Assembly: GCF_900172235.1 (NCBI RefSeq)
Contig: NZ_FWFQ01000001.1
Location: 229,887 to 293,886, forward strand
DNA from: Pseudoruegeria aquimaris
GTDB lineage: Bacteria > Pseudomonadota > Alphaproteobacteria > Rhodobacterales > Rhodobacteraceae
Direction of reading: 5' to 3'
Length of the DNA: 64,000 nucleotides
This document shows positions 44,968 through 54,316 of the stretch, piece after piece (the stretch's first letter is position 1; each line of letters starts with the position of its first letter). Made by a program: the position numbers and the translations under genes. The notes under the pieces are model-generated. The model saw only the letters and a list, made by a program, of their open reading frames with translations, had not been told where the DNA came from and did not search any database.

Positions 44968-46140
44968 ATGCACCTGAACCCCCGTTTCGCAGAGACGACG
45001 CCACCGCCGGTGATGGAAGCGCGGCGCTGGCTCGAAGGCGTGAGCTTCCCGCCCGAGCGTCCGCTTCTGAACGTCTCGCAGGCCGCGCCGGTGGATCCGC
45101 CGCCGCAGGGGCTGCGCGAGGCCCTGGCCGAGGCTGTCCTGCACGAGGATGCCGCGCATCTCTACGGGCCGGTTCTGGGCCTGCCCGAGTTGCGCGCGGA
45201 AGTGGCCGCGCAATGGTCGGCCGGCTACGGGGGCGCGATTTCGGCCGATCAGGTCGCCATCACCTCGGGCTGCAACCAGGCTTTCGCCGCAGCGCTCAGC
45301 ACGCTGGCCGGATCAGGGGATGAAGTCATCCTCCCAACCCCCTGGTATTTCAACCACAAAATGTGGCTGGACATGCAGGGGGTGCGCACCGTGCCGCTGG
45401 CCACGGGCGCCGGGCTGCTGCCCGATCCCGACGCGGCCGCGGCGCTGATCACCGAGCGCACCCGCGCGATCGTGCTGGTCACGCCCAACAATCCGGGCGG
45501 CGCCGAATACCCCGCCGATCTCGTGCGCGCCTTCTTCGAACTGGCCCGCAGCCGCGGCCTCGCCCTGATCGTGGATGAAACCTACCGCGATTTCGACAGC
45601 CGCACCGGCGCGCCCCATGATCTCTTCGCCGATCCCGATTGGGCCGACACGCTGATCCAGCTCTATTCCTTCTCCAAGGCCTACCGCCTCACGGGCCACC
45701 GCGTGGGCGCCATGGTGGCCTCGCCCGCGCGGCTGCTGGAGGTCGAGAAGTTCCTCGACACCGTTGCCATCTGCCCCAACCAGCTGGGCCAGCGCGGCGC
45801 GCTCTGGGGGATGCGCAACCTCGGCCGGTGGCTGGCCGGCGAGCGCGCCGAGATCCTTGCCCGCCGCGCCGCGATCGAGGCCGGCTTTCCCAGGCTGGCG
45901 GGCTGGAAGCTTCTGGGCTGCGGCGCCTATTTCGCCTATGCGGAGCATCCTTTCGCCATGGCCTCGGACGATCTCGCCCGCGCGCTCGTGCGCGAGGCGG
46001 GCATCCTGCTGTTGCCCGGAACCATGTTCATGCCCGAAGGCGATCCGGCCGGGAAGCGCCAGCTGCGCATCGCCTTCGCCAACATCGACGCGGACGGCAT
46101 CGACAGGCTGTTTTCACGGCTGCAAACCACCTCTTTCTAA
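44968..46140 (+). CDS. Class I/II PLP-dependent aminotransferase
   Basis: A 390-residue fold-type I aminotransferase. It has the substrate loop HLYGPVLGLPELRAEVA, a glycine turn (TSGCNQAFAAAL), VTPNNPGGAEYP, the PLP Asp in LIVDETYRDFD and the Schiff-base Lys in LYSFSKAYRLTGHRVGA. The C-terminus (ILLLPGTMFMPEG, QLRIAFAN) binds the substrate carboxylate. It is not of the AspC type; a branched-chain, aromatic or glutamate-pyruvate specificity cannot be told. Probably co-transcribed with gpt. Confidence 0.9.
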   Translation: MHLNPRFAETTPPPVMEARRWLEGVSFPPERPLLNVSQAAPVDPPPQGLREALAEAVLHEDAAHLYGPVLGLPELRAEVAAQWSAGYGGAISADQVAITSGCNQAFAAALSTLAGSGDEVILPTPWYFNHKMWLDMQGVRTVPLATGAGLLPDPDAAAALITERTRAIVLVTPNNPGGAEYPADLVRAFFELARSRGLALIVDETYRDFDSRTGAPHDLFADPDWADTLIQLYSFSKAYRLTGHRVGAMVASPARLLEVEKFLDTVAICPNQLGQRGALWGMRNLGRWLAGERAEILARRAAIEAGFPRLAGWKLLGCGAYFAYAEHPFAMASDDLARALVREAGILLLPGTMFMPEGDPAGKRQLRIAFANIDADGIDRLFSRLQTTSF

Positions 46141-46209
46141 GCCTTGCTCCCCCCGGCGCGAGGCCCTAAACATCCCTGACGGAAAAAAGCAAAAGCGAGG
46201 CAGCCGAAC

Positions 46210-48063
46210 ATGGCGAGCGGAACCAAGGGCAAGGCGTCCAACATCTTCGTCTGGATCATTCTGGTGCTTCTGATCATCGGTCTCGCCGGGTTCGGCGTGA
46301 CGAATTTCGGCGGCTCCGTGAATGCCGTGGCCGCCGTGGGCGACACGGAAGTGGACATCAACGAATACGCCCGCGAACTGCAATCGGAACTGCGCGCCGT
46401 GGAGGCCCAGACGGGCCAGCAGATGACGCTCGCACAGGCCACCGCCTTCGGCATGGACCGCGCCGTGCTCCAGCGCCTGCTCGCGCGCGCCGCCCTCGAA
46501 GAGGAAACCCGCCGCATCGGCCTCTCCGTCGGTGACGAGGTGGTCGCCCGGCAACTGCTCGAAATCCCCGCCTTCCGGGGGCTCGACGGCACCTTCGACC
46601 GCGAGGCCTACGCCTTCACCCTGCGCCAGTCCGGCCTCAACGAAAGCGAATTCGAGGAAAACCTGCGTACCGACACCGCCGCCGCGCTGCTGCAGGCCTC
46701 CGTGGTCAACGGCGTCGCCGCGCCCGAGGCGCTCACCGACGCCATCCTCGGCTTCGTCGCCGAGAAGCGCAGCTTCGAGATGATCCGCCTCACCCCCGCC
46801 GACATCGTGGCCGCGGCCGTGGAGCCCACCGAGGAAGAGCTGCGCACCCATTACGCCGAGAACGAAGCCGCCTACACGCTGCCCGAGCGCAAGAAGATCA
46901 CCTACGCCTGGATCACCCCCGACATGCTGCTCGATACCGTCGAGGTGGATGAAGATTCCCTGCGCGCGCTCTACCAGGAGCGGATCGAGCAATACCAGCG
47001 CCCCGAACGCCGCCTCGTGGAGCGGCTCGTCTTCGCCAACGAAGCCAGCGCGCAGGCCGCGATGGACAGGTTCAACGCCAACGAAGCCACCTTCGAAGAG
47101 CTGGTGGAAGAGCGCGGCCTGGAGCTGGCCGACATCGATCTGGGCGACGTCACCCGCGACGATCTCGGCAACGAGGCCGGCGAAGCCGTCTTCGGTCTGA
47201 TCGCCCCCGGCGTGGTGGGCCCGCTGCCCTCCTCCCTCGGCCCGGCGCTCTACCGCATGAACGCCATTCTCGCCGCCCAGGAGACGAGCTTCGAGGAGGC
47301 GCGCGACGAGCTGCGCCGCGAACTGGCCGCCGACCGCGCCCGCCGCATCATCGCCGACAGCATCTCGTCGGTGGACGATCTTCTCGCCGGCGGCGCCACC
47401 GTGGAGGAACTGGCGGAGGAAACCGATCTCGAACTGGGCACGCTGGAATGGTCGCCCGGCTCCAAGGAGGGCATCGCCGCCTACGCCGCCTTCGATGCGG
47501 CCGCCGCGGCGGCCCAGCAGGGCGATTTCGCCGAGGTCGTCGAACTGGAGGACGGCGGCATCTTCGCGCTGCGGCTGGACGAGGTGATTGCCCCCACGCT
47601 CCTGCCCTTCGAAGAGGTTCAGGACAGCGTCTACGCCGATTACAAGCGCGCCCTCGAAAACCGCCGTCTCGCCGAACTGGCCGAGGATCTCGCGGGCCGC
47701 TTCGCCAACGCCGCCACCGCCTCGGAACTCGGCCACGAGGCGATCCTCGAAGAGGGGCTGACCCGCGATGCCTTCGTGGATGTCTCCGCGCCCGACCTGA
47801 TGATGCGGGTGTTCGACCTCGCGCTCGGCGAAACCGCCGCGCTGGCCGGCGACGGCGAGGCCTACGTGGTCAAGCTCACCGCCATCACCCCGCCGGATCT
47901 CGGCGACGAGGCCGTCACCGCGCTGCGCGATGCGCTCAACGCCCAGAGCAGCGAGGCCATCGCCCAGGATCTGCTGGCCGCCTACATCGCGGCGATCCAG
48001 TCCAGCGCCGGCATCACGCTCAACCAGGCCGCCGTCAACGCGGTCCACGCCCAGTTCCCGTAA
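46210..48063 (+). CDS. PpiD-like peptidyl-prolyl isomerase/periplasmic chaperone
   Basis: A 617-residue inner-membrane protein with one N-terminal anchor (residues about 12-33: IFVWIILVLLIIGLAGFGVT) and a large periplasmic part. A SurA_N-like chaperone domain (VGDTEVDINEYARELQSEL, then FRGLDGTFDREAYAFTLRQS) surrounds a divergent PpiC/parvulin domain (about 260-360). The end has a second SurA-like part. PpiD helps newly exported proteins fold at the Sec translocon. trpE follows after 12 bases, and this ppiD-trpE pairing is common in Rhodobacterales as I recall. Confidence 0.9.
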   Translation: MASGTKGKASNIFVWIILVLLIIGLAGFGVTNFGGSVNAVAAVGDTEVDINEYARELQSELRAVEAQTGQQMTLAQATAFGMDRAVLQRLLARAALEEETRRIGLSVGDEVVARQLLEIPAFRGLDGTFDREAYAFTLRQSGLNESEFEENLRTDTAAALLQASVVNGVAAPEALTDAILGFVAEKRSFEMIRLTPADIVAAAVEPTEEELRTHYAENEAAYTLPERKKITYAWITPDMLLDTVEVDEDSLRALYQERIEQYQRPERRLVERLVFANEASAQAAMDRFNANEATFEELVEERGLELADIDLGDVTRDDLGNEAGEAVFGLIAPGVVGPLPSSLGPALYRMNAILAAQETSFEEARDELRRELAADRARRIIADSISSVDDLLAGGATVEELAEETDLELGTLEWSPGSKEGIAAYAAFDAAAAAAQQGDFAEVVELEDGGIFALRLDEVIAPTLLPFEEVQDSVYADYKRALENRRLAELAEDLAGRFANAATASELGHEAILEEGLTRDAFVDVSAPDLMMRVFDLALGETAALAGDGEAYVVKLTAITPPDLGDEAVTALRDALNAQSSEAIAQDLLAAYIAAIQSSAGITLNQAAVNAVHAQFP

Positions 48064-48075
48064 GGCGGCTTCCCG

Positions 48076-49587
48076 ATGTCCCTGACCCCCAGTTTCGAAG
48101 AGTTCGAAGCCCGCTACGCCGCCGGCGAAAGCCAGGTCGTCTATACCCGGCTCGCCGCCGATCTCGACACGCCGGTGTCGCTCATGCTCAAGCTGGCCGA
48201 GGCCCGCAAGGACAGCTTCATGCTGGAGAGCGTGACCGGCGGCGAGGTGCGCGGGCGCTACTCCATCGTCGGCATGAAGCCCGATCTGATCTGGGAATGC
48301 CGGGGCGAGAGCAGCCGCATCAACCGCCAGGCCCGTTTCGACCGCGACGCCTTCGAGGATCTGCCCGGCGATCCGCTCACCGCCCTGCGCGCGCTGATCG
48401 AAGAGAGCCGCATCGAGATGCCCGCGGAACTGCCGGCCGCCGCCGCCGGGCTCTTCGGCTATCTCGGCTACGACATGATCCGGCTGGTGGAGCACCTGCC
48501 GAACGTCAACCCCGATCCCATCGGTGTGCCTGATGCCATCCTGATGCGCCCCTCCGTGGTGGCGGTGCTGGACGGCGTGAAGGGCGAGGTCACCATCGTC
48601 TCGCCCGCCTGGGCCGGCAGCGGCCTTTCCGCCCGCGCAGCCTATGCCCAGGCCGCCGAGCGCGTGATGGACGCGGTGCGCGACCTCGAGCGCCAGGCCG
48701 CCGGCGAAAGCCGCAGCCTCGGCACCGAGGCACAGCTTGGCGCCATCACCTCGAATTTCACCCGGGAAGGCTACATGGCGGCCGTCGAGAAGGCGAAGGA
48801 ATACATCCGCGCCGGCGACATCTTCCAGGTCGTGCCCGCGCAGCGCTGGACGCAGGAGTTCCCCCTGCCCCCCTTCGCGCTCTACCGGAGCCTTCGGCGC
48901 ACCAACCCCTCGCCCTTCATGTTCTTCTTCAACTTCGGCGATTTCCAGGTCATCGGCGCCAGCCCCGAGATCCTCGTGCGGGTCTTCGACCGCCAGGTCA
49001 CCATCCGCCCCATCGCCGGCACCCGCCCCCGCGGCGCCACGCCGGAAGAGGATCGCGCGCTCGAAGCCGATCTCCTGGCCGACAAGAAGGAACTCGCCGA
49101 ACACCTCATGCTGCTGGATCTCGGCCGCAACGACGTGGGCCGCGTGGCCAAGGTCGGCACCGTGCGTCCGACGGAGGAATTCATCGTCGAGCACTACAGC
49201 CACGTGATGCACATCGTCTCCAACGTGGTGGGCGAACTGGCCGACGATCAGGACGCGCTCTCCGCCTTCTTCGCCGGCATGCCCGCGGGCACGGTCTCCG
49301 GCGCCCCCAAGGTGCGCGCGATGGAGATCATCGACGAGCTGGAGCCGGAGAAACGCGGCGTCTACGGCGGCGGCTGCGGCTACTTCGGCGCCAACGGCGA
49401 CATGGACATGTGCATCGCCCTGCGCACCGCGGTGCTGAAGGACGGGAAGCTCTACATCCAGGCCGGCGGCGGCGTCGTCTACGACAGCGATCCGGAAGCC
49501 GAGTACATGGAAACCGTGAACAAATCCAAGGCGATCAAGAAGGCCGCCGAGGACGCCGGCCTCTTCACCTCCCAGGGCAACCGCTGA
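48076..49587 (+). CDS. trpE: Anthranilate synthase component I
   Basis: A 503-residue chorismate-utilising enzyme, first step of tryptophan synthesis. The feedback LLES-like element appears as FMLESVTGGEVRGRYSIVG; the catalytic C-domain shows AKEYIRAGDIFQVVPAQRW, FNFGDFQVIGASPEILVRV, RPIAGTRPRGATPEEDRALE, HLMLLDLGRNDVGRV and AGTVSGAPKVRAMEIIDELE. It needs TrpG, which is not in the window: the next gene is convergent. No tryptophan leader peptide precedes it, because ppiD is only 12 bases away. Confidence 0.96.
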   Translation: MSLTPSFEEFEARYAAGESQVVYTRLAADLDTPVSLMLKLAEARKDSFMLESVTGGEVRGRYSIVGMKPDLIWECRGESSRINRQARFDRDAFEDLPGDPLTALRALIEESRIEMPAELPAAAAGLFGYLGYDMIRLVEHLPNVNPDPIGVPDAILMRPSVVAVLDGVKGEVTIVSPAWAGSGLSARAAYAQAAERVMDAVRDLERQAAGESRSLGTEAQLGAITSNFTREGYMAAVEKAKEYIRAGDIFQVVPAQRWTQEFPLPPFALYRSLRRTNPSPFMFFFNFGDFQVIGASPEILVRVFDRQVTIRPIAGTRPRGATPEEDRALEADLLADKKELAEHLMLLDLGRNDVGRVAKVGTVRPTEEFIVEHYSHVMHIVSNVVGELADDQDALSAFFAGMPAGTVSGAPKVRAMEIIDELEPEKRGVYGGGCGYFGANGDMDMCIALRTAVLKDGKLYIQAGGGVVYDSDPEAEYMETVNKSKAIKKAAEDAGLFTSQGNR

Positions 49588-49670
49588 GCCGCAGGCGCTA
49601 CTCCGGATGTTCGGAGTGGCTGCGGGCCTCCGCCTCGCGCTCCGGAAAGGGCAAAGCCGAAAGGCAGCCC

Positions 49671-49733
49671 CACTTTGTTCCGAAAATATCCCGGGGGAGC
49701 CGCGCCCGCGGGCGCGGCGGGGGCAGAGCCCCC
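49671..49733. repeat. Intergenic repeat, type 2 copy B
   Basis: CACTTTGTTCCGAAAATATC (49671-49690) matches the reverse complement of 37031-37050 in all but one base. It is followed by the perfect palindrome GCCGCGCCCGCGGGCGCGGC (49699-49718) and a GGGGGC/GCCCCC hairpin (49719-49733). It lies between convergent trpE and the hydratase gene and may end both transcripts. Confidence 0.65.
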
Positions 49734-49770
49734 AAGCCCTTTCACCGCCGGCCCTTCCTAGGCCGTCCGT

Positions 49771-50547
49771 TCAGCGGCCTTCGAACCTGGGGGGGCGTTT
49801 TTCCATGAAGGCCACGACGCCTTCGCGGAAGTCTCGGGTCTTGCCGCTTTCGCCCTGCAGATGGGCTTCCAGTTCCAGCTGCTCGGTCAGCCCGTGGTCA
49901 TAGGTCTTGCGGATGGCCGCCTTCACGCGGGCATAGGCCGCGGTGGGGCCGTTGGCCAGTTTCTCGGCGCGGGCCTGCCAGTGGGCGGCGAAGTCCTCGT
50001 CGGGCACCGCTTCCCAGATCATCCCCCAGTCGGCGGCCTGGCGGGCGGGGATCGGCTCAGCGAAGAGGGCGGCGCCCATGGCCTTGGCGAAGCCCATGTT
50101 GCGCGGCATCCAGTAGCTGCCGCCGGCATCGGGGATCAGCCCGATGCGGGTGAAGGCCTGAAGGAAGCTCGCCTTCTCGGAGGCGATCACCACGTCGGCG
50201 GCCAGCGCGAGATTGGCACCGGCGCCGGCGGCGCTGCCGTTCACCGCGGCGATGGTGGGGATGGGGCAATCGTAGATGGCCTCCAGCATCGGCATGTATT
50301 CATCGCGCAGCAGCCGTTCGAGATCCATGTTCAGCACGTTGCTGTTGCTGCCCAGATCCTGCCCCGAGCAGAAGGCCTTGCCGCGCCCGGTGATCACGAG
50401 CACGCGGGCCGTCTCGGGTGCGGCCTTGACCGCATGCAGGATCTCGGCCCGCATCTGCGTGTCCAGCGCATTCATGGCCTCGGGGCGATCCAGCGTCAGG
50501 ACAGCCACGCCGCCTCTCTCACGCAGCTTGATGGCCTGGTAATTCAT
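49771..50547 (-). CDS. Enoyl-CoA hydratase/isomerase, PaaG-like
   Basis: A 258-residue crotonase. The oxyanion-hole segment is GKAFCSGQDLGS, and NGSAAGAGANLALAADVVIA, IGLIPDAGGSYWMPR, ADWGMIWEAV and the tail DFREGVVAFMEKRPPRFEG closely follow PaaG, the ring 1,2-epoxyphenylacetyl-CoA isomerase. No other paa genes are present, so a general beta-oxidation role is also possible. The ATG at 50547 is chosen (MNYQAIKLRERGGVAVLTLD); 26 upstream in-frame codons lack homology. Confidence 0.88.
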   Translation of the reverse strand: MNYQAIKLRERGGVAVLTLDRPEAMNALDTQMRAEILHAVKAAPETARVLVITGRGKAFCSGQDLGSNSNVLNMDLERLLRDEYMPMLEAIYDCPIPTIAAVNGSAAGAGANLALAADVVIASEKASFLQAFTRIGLIPDAGGSYWMPRNMGFAKAMGAALFAEPIPARQAADWGMIWEAVPDEDFAAHWQARAEKLANGPTAAYARVKAAIRKTYDHGLTEQLELEAHLQGESGKTRDFREGVVAFMEKRPPRFEGR

Positions 50548-50626
50548 CGCGAAGCATCCCTCTTGCTTGCCTGTGCTTGGGGGGAAGATAGGCACGCCGC
50601 GGGGCGAGCGAAAGCCCAACCCCACG

Positions 50627-51103
50627 TTATTGGCCGAGAATATCCTTGAGCCGCGCGCTTTCTTCCGGGCTCAGCGCTTCGGCCTCGGCCGCCGCCACGG
50701 CGGCCGCGCTGCGCCGGCGCAGATAGCCCGCGCCGATGCCGAGCGCGAGCAGCAGCATCAGCGGCGCGGAGAGCCAGAGCGCGAGGTTGGCCCCGCTCAT
50801 CGTCGGGCGCAGCAGCACGTATTCGCCGTAGCGGTCCACGATGAAATCGATGGCCTCCTCGTCGCTGTCCCCGGCCAGCAGCCGTTCGCGCAGCAGCAGG
50901 CGCAGATCGCGCGCGAGGCCGGCGTTGCTTTCGTCGATGGATTCATTGCGGCAGACGAGGCAGCGCAGCTCCTTGGAGAGCTCCCGCGCGCGCGCCTCCA
51001 GCGCCGGATCCTCGAGCACCTCGTCGGGCAGCACGGCGAAGGCCGGGGTGGCCAGCGGCGCAAGCGCCAGGGCAATCAGAACAGCCAGAATGCGCATCAT
51101 CAT
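50627..51103 (-). CDS. ccmH: Cytochrome c biogenesis protein CcmH (Ccl2)
   Basis: A 158-residue protein with a signal peptide ([19 protein letters not shown]), the redox motif [11 protein letters not shown] (about residues 46-56) and one C-terminal membrane helix ([20 protein letters not shown]). It keeps apocytochrome cysteines reduced for heme ligation and works with CcmF. Three ATGs in a row (51103, 51100, 51097) offer start choices. It follows ccmF by 4 bases on the minus strand. Confidence 0.95.
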   Translation of the reverse strand: MMMRILAVLIALALAPLATPAFAVLPDEVLEDPALEARARELSKELRCLVCRNESIDESNAGLARDLRLLLRERLLAGDSDEEAIDFIVDRYGEYVLLRPTMSGANLALWLSAPLMLLLALGIGAGYLRRRSAAAVAAAEAEALSPEESARLKDILGQ

Positions 51104-51107
51104 CGCT

Positions 51108-53084
51108 CTACTCCGCCGGCACCACGCCCGCCGGGCGCGCCTTGCGGGCGCCCGCAGCCACGCGGTAGCGCCGGTCGGTGAGGCTCAGAAGCCCGCCGAG
51201 CGCCATCACGATCGAACCGAACCAGATCCAGTTCGCCAGCGGCTTGATGTAGGTGCGCACGGCGAAACCGCCGCCCTCCTGCGCATCGCCGATCACGAGG
51301 TAGATGTCGCGCAGCACCCCGTTGCGGATCGCCGCCTCGGTGGTGGGCATCTTCGCCACCGGGTAGACCCGTTTTTCCGGGTTCAGAACCGCCAGCGTGC
51401 GCCCGTCCTGCTCCACGCGCATGTCGGCCATGGTGGAAAGGTAGTTCGGGCCCTGCACGTCGCGCACGTCTTCCAGCGTGATCTGGTAGGCGCCGACGGT
51501 GAAGGTCTCGCCCACCCTGGCCACGCGGATGTCTTCCTGCTGCCAGGCCAGCAGCCCGGCGACGCCGATGGTGGTGATGCCGAAGCCGATATGCGCCACG
51601 GCCTTGCCCCAGTCCGCGCGCGGCAGGTTCTTCAGGCGGCGCAGGCGGCTCGCGGCGTCGCTGCGACCGGTGCGCAGCCAGAGATCCACCAGCGCGCCGC
51701 TGACGAGCCACGTGCCCAGGCCCAGCCCGATCGGGCCGAGCGCGGAGCGGCCCGTCTGCATCGCCCAGACGAGCGCGGTGACGGCGAGCGAGAGCACGAT
51801 GGCTCCGCGCAGGCTGCGCAGCACCTTTCCGAGGCTGGCGCGTTTCCAGGGAAGGATCGATCCGATCGGCAGCACGATCGCCAGCGCCACCATGAAGGGG
51901 GTGAAGGCGGCATTGAAGAAGGGCGGGCCGACGGAGAGCTTGCGGTCGAAGAACAGCTCCGCCACCAGCGGCCAGATCGTGCCGAAGAACACCACGAAGG
52001 CCGAGACCGCCAGCAGGATGTTGTTGAGCAGCAGCGCGCCCTCCCGGCTGACCGGCGCAAAGACGCCCTTGGCCTCCATCGCCCCGGCCCGCGCCGCGAA
52101 GAGCGTGAGCGCGCCGCCCATGAAGAACAGCAGGATCAGGAGGATGAAGACGCCCCGCTCGGGATCGTTGGCGAAGGCGTGCACGCTCGTCAGAACGCCG
52201 GAGCGCACGATGAAGGTGCCGATCAGCGAGAAACCGAAGGCGAGGATCGCCAGCAGGATTGTCCAGCTTTTGAGCGCCTCGCGCTTCTCCACCACGATGG
52301 CGGAGTGCAGCAGCGCCGCCGCGATGAGCCACGGCATGAAGGAGGCGTTCTCCACCGGATCCCAGAACCAGAAGCCACCCCAGCCTAGCTCGTAGTAGGC
52401 CCACCAGGAGCCGAGCGCGATGCCGATGGTGAGAAAGAGCCAGGCTGCCAGCGTCCAGGGGCGCACCCAGCGGCCCCAGGCCGCGTCCACCCGGCCCTCC
52501 ATCAGCGCCGCCACGGCGAAGGAGAAGGACATCGAAAGCCCCACGTAGCCGAGGTAGAGGAACGGCGGGTGGAAGGCGAGCCCCGGATCCTGCAGCAGCG
52601 GGTTCAGATCCTGCCCGTCAAAGGGCGGCACCGCGAGGCGCAGGAAGGGGTTGGAGGTGAAGATGATGAAGGCGAAGAAGGCCACGCCCACCGCGGCCTG
52701 CACCGCCAGCACGCGCGCGCGCAGCCGATCCGGCAGCCCGCCGCCGAACCAGGCCGCGCAGCCTCCGAAAAGCGCGAGAATCCACACCCAGAGCAGCATC
52801 GAGCCCTCGTGGTTCCCCCAGACGCCGGACACCTTGTAGAGCATCGGCTTCAGCGAGTGCGAGTTGATCACCACCAGCCGCAGCGAGAAATCCGAGGTCA
52901 CGAAAGCATAGGTCAGCGCGAAGAAGGAGATGCCCACCAGCACGAACTGCAGCGTCGCCGCGGGGATGGCCACGGCCATCCAGCCCGGCCAGCCCTTGTG
53001 GGCGCCGATGAGCGGGACGATCGCCTGCACGATGGCAACGGCGAAGGCGAGGATCAGGGCGAAGTGGCCAAGTTCTGCAATCAT
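51108..53084 (-). CDS. ccmF: Cytochrome c heme lyase subunit CcmF
   Basis: A 658-residue multi-pass membrane protein. The WWD heme-handling motif is [38 protein letters not shown] and [16 protein letters not shown] are also typical. CcmF takes heme from holo-CcmE and attaches it to apocytochrome c with CcmH. No Shine-Dalgarno sequence precedes the ATG, and a possible promoter ends about 8 bases before it, so the mRNA may be nearly leaderless. ccmF is separated from ccmE by the GTA lysis genes. Confidence 0.96.
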   Translation of the reverse strand: MIAELGHFALILAFAVAIVQAIVPLIGAHKGWPGWMAVAIPAATLQFVLVGISFFALTYAFVTSDFSLRLVVINSHSLKPMLYKVSGVWGNHEGSMLLWVWILALFGGCAAWFGGGLPDRLRARVLAVQAAVGVAFFAFIIFTSNPFLRLAVPPFDGQDLNPLLQDPGLAFHPPFLYLGYVGLSMSFSFAVAALMEGRVDAAWGRWVRPWTLAAWLFLTIGIALGSWWAYYELGWGGFWFWDPVENASFMPWLIAAALLHSAIVVEKREALKSWTILLAILAFGFSLIGTFIVRSGVLTSVHAFANDPERGVFILLILLFFMGGALTLFAARAGAMEAKGVFAPVSREGALLLNNILLAVSAFVVFFGTIWPLVAELFFDRKLSVGPPFFNAAFTPFMVALAIVLPIGSILPWKRASLGKVLRSLRGAIVLSLAVTALVWAMQTGRSALGPIGLGLGTWLVSGALVDLWLRTGRSDAASRLRRLKNLPRADWGKAVAHIGFGITTIGVAGLLAWQQEDIRVARVGETFTVGAYQITLEDVRDVQGPNYLSTMADMRVEQDGRTLAVLNPEKRVYPVAKMPTTEAAIRNGVLRDIYLVIGDAQEGGGFAVRTYIKPLANWIWFGSIVMALGGLLSLTDRRYRVAAGARKARPAGVVPAE

Positions 53085-53091
53085 GGCCGAA

Positions 53092-53119
53092 AGTGTAGCG
53101 AAAACCGCCCGCCCGGCAA
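53092..53119 (-). promoter_or_regulatory. Candidate ccmF promoter
   Basis: On the minus strand TTGCCG (53119-53114) and TACACT (53097-53092) are 16 bases apart. Transcription would begin within a few bases of the ccmF ATG (53084), so ccmFH may not depend on transcription through the GTA lysis genes. Confidence 0.5.
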
Positions 53120-53180
53120 CGCAAATACGCGCGAGCGGGAGGGCCAGATTGTCACGCTTCCACCGGCTGGGCCGCCTGCT

Positions 53181-53714
53181 TCAGTGCCCTTCGCGCTGCC
53201 AGTCCAGCAGCGCCGGATTGTCCGTCGCGGGCGCGGAAGGTGGTGGCTCTTCCATCGCCGCAAGCGCCGAGACATGGCCGAGCACGCCGGGCACCCGGCT
53301 GTAGGTTTCGGCGATGGAGCGCTGGAATTCCTGCCCCTTCATCTGGTGGCGCGCGCCGAAGTAGAAGGAGACGACGATGCCCAGCAGCCACCAGAGCGGC
53401 TCCGGCACCAGCGAAAGCCCCGCCATGCGCGCCGCGAACCAGACGGGATCGGCCATGGCGGCCACGAACATCGCGAGGATGCCGAACACCAGCGCCGGGC
53501 GTGGCACCCGGTTCACCCCGTCCATGAAGCGATCGAACCCGCCCCTCTGCGGCGCGGCGAACTCCGCCGCCATCTGCGCCAGCGCTGCCGATTGCAGCGC
53601 GTGCCCCCGCTGCGCCCCCTTCTCCGCGTTCTCGCGGAACACCTCGACAGTTTCGCGCAGCGCGTTGCGCCCGCCGCCGAACAGAAGCGTCATCAGCCCC
53701 GTCATCACCCCCAT
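53181..53714 (-). CDS. GTA-associated holin
   Basis: A 177-residue protein with two to three membrane segments (about 74-97: PALVFGILAMFVAAMADPVW; about 102-121: LSLVPEPLWWLLGIVVSFYF) and charged ends, typical of the phage-holin family that accompanies a muramidase in Rhodobacterales. In R. capsulatus the equivalent pair (rcc00555/rcc00556) releases GTA particles by lysing the producing cell. It overlaps the muramidase gene by 10 bases; GGAGGG lies 7 bases before the ATG. The gap to ccmF is 96 bases. Confidence 0.85.
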   Translation of the reverse strand: MGVMTGLMTLLFGGGRNALRETVEVFRENAEKGAQRGHALQSAALAQMAAEFAAPQRGGFDRFMDGVNRVPRPALVFGILAMFVAAMADPVWFAARMAGLSLVPEPLWWLLGIVVSFYFGARHQMKGQEFQRSIAETYSRVPGVLGHVSALAAMEEPPPSAPATDNPALLDWQREGH

Positions 53715-54316
53715 GCCGCCACCCTCCGGGCATGTTCGGCCGCGCTCAGGTGGTATCGCTCCGAGATGAACTCCTCCGCCCGCGTGATCCAGCCGCCCTT
53801 GCCGCCGTCACGGCGACGGGCGTATTTGCGGCTCGCCGGGCGGCTGTCGGCCAGGGCGTAGTAGTAGTTGCGGCGCTCGATCCCGTAGGCATCCACGAGA
53901 TGGCGCGGCGCGCGCGCGTAGGCCGCCTGCGCCACGGCGATCGTCTGCGGCCCGATCACCCCGTCCACGGCGCAGTCGAACCCCATCTTGCGAAACAGGC
54001 GCTGCAGGATCTTCACTGCGTTGGCGCCGGCGTTGACATACATGTCGAAGACGCTGGCCTGCAGCGGTTCGGGCAGCGCCGCGATGCCGGGGCGCTCGTA
54101 ATAGTGGCGCAGGAAGATCTCCACCGCCTGCGCCCGGCTCAGCCGGCGCACGTCGGCGGCGTCCACGTCTCCGTCACCGTCGAGATCCAGCCCGAGCCGG
54201 CGCAGGGTGTGGATGGTCACGCCGTGGTTGGTGGCCCCGCCCGGATCGTCGGGATCGTTCACGTAGCCACCTTCGCGGGCGACGATGCTTTCGGCGATGC
54301 TGCGCACATCCGGCAT
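53705..54316 (-). CDS. GTA-associated N-acetylmuramidase (endolysin, GH108 type)
   Basis: A 203-residue lysozyme. The GH108 active-site segment AREGGYVNDPDDPGGATNHG (Glu15) is at the N-terminus, an EF-hand-like DLDGDGDVDAAD insert at about 44-55, and the peptidoglycan-binding part FDCAVDGVIGPQTIA, then YGIERRNYYYALA, follows. There is no signal peptide, so it needs the holin encoded next. The only plausible ribosome-binding site (GGGGAG, 8 bases before the ATG) lies in the 3' arm of the ccmE terminator hairpin. It sits between ccmE and ccmF. Confidence 0.88.
   Translation of the reverse strand: MPDVRSIAESIVAREGGYVNDPDDPGGATNHGVTIHTLRRLGLDLDGDGDVDAADVRRLSRAQAVEIFLRHYYERPGIAALPEPLQASVFDMYVNAGANAVKILQRLFRKMGFDCAVDGVIGPQTIAVAQAAYARAPRHLVDAYGIERRNYYYALADSRPASRKYARRRDGGKGGWITRAEEFISERYHLSAAEHARRVAAWG

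Noticed and set aside
48064..48075. A tryptophan leader peptide or attenuator before trpE
   Set aside because: Only 12 bases separate ppiD and trpE, so there is no room.
46114..49212. A 1032-codon open frame on the minus strand, and similar giant frames opposite iorAB (58013-61288), glnE (12774-15194), nrdJ (38684-40876) and dctM (19031-21238)
   Set aside because: They lie exactly antisense to well-recognised genes in GC-rich DNA, where stop codons are rare in the mirror frames. Their translations are rich in His, Arg, Gly and Val without domain logic, and they lack ribosome-binding sites.
53181..54316. Holin and lysozyme as the remnant of a prophage
   Set aside because: There are no other phage genes, no attachment repeats and no integrase. 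The pair matches the known dispersed GTA lysis locus better.
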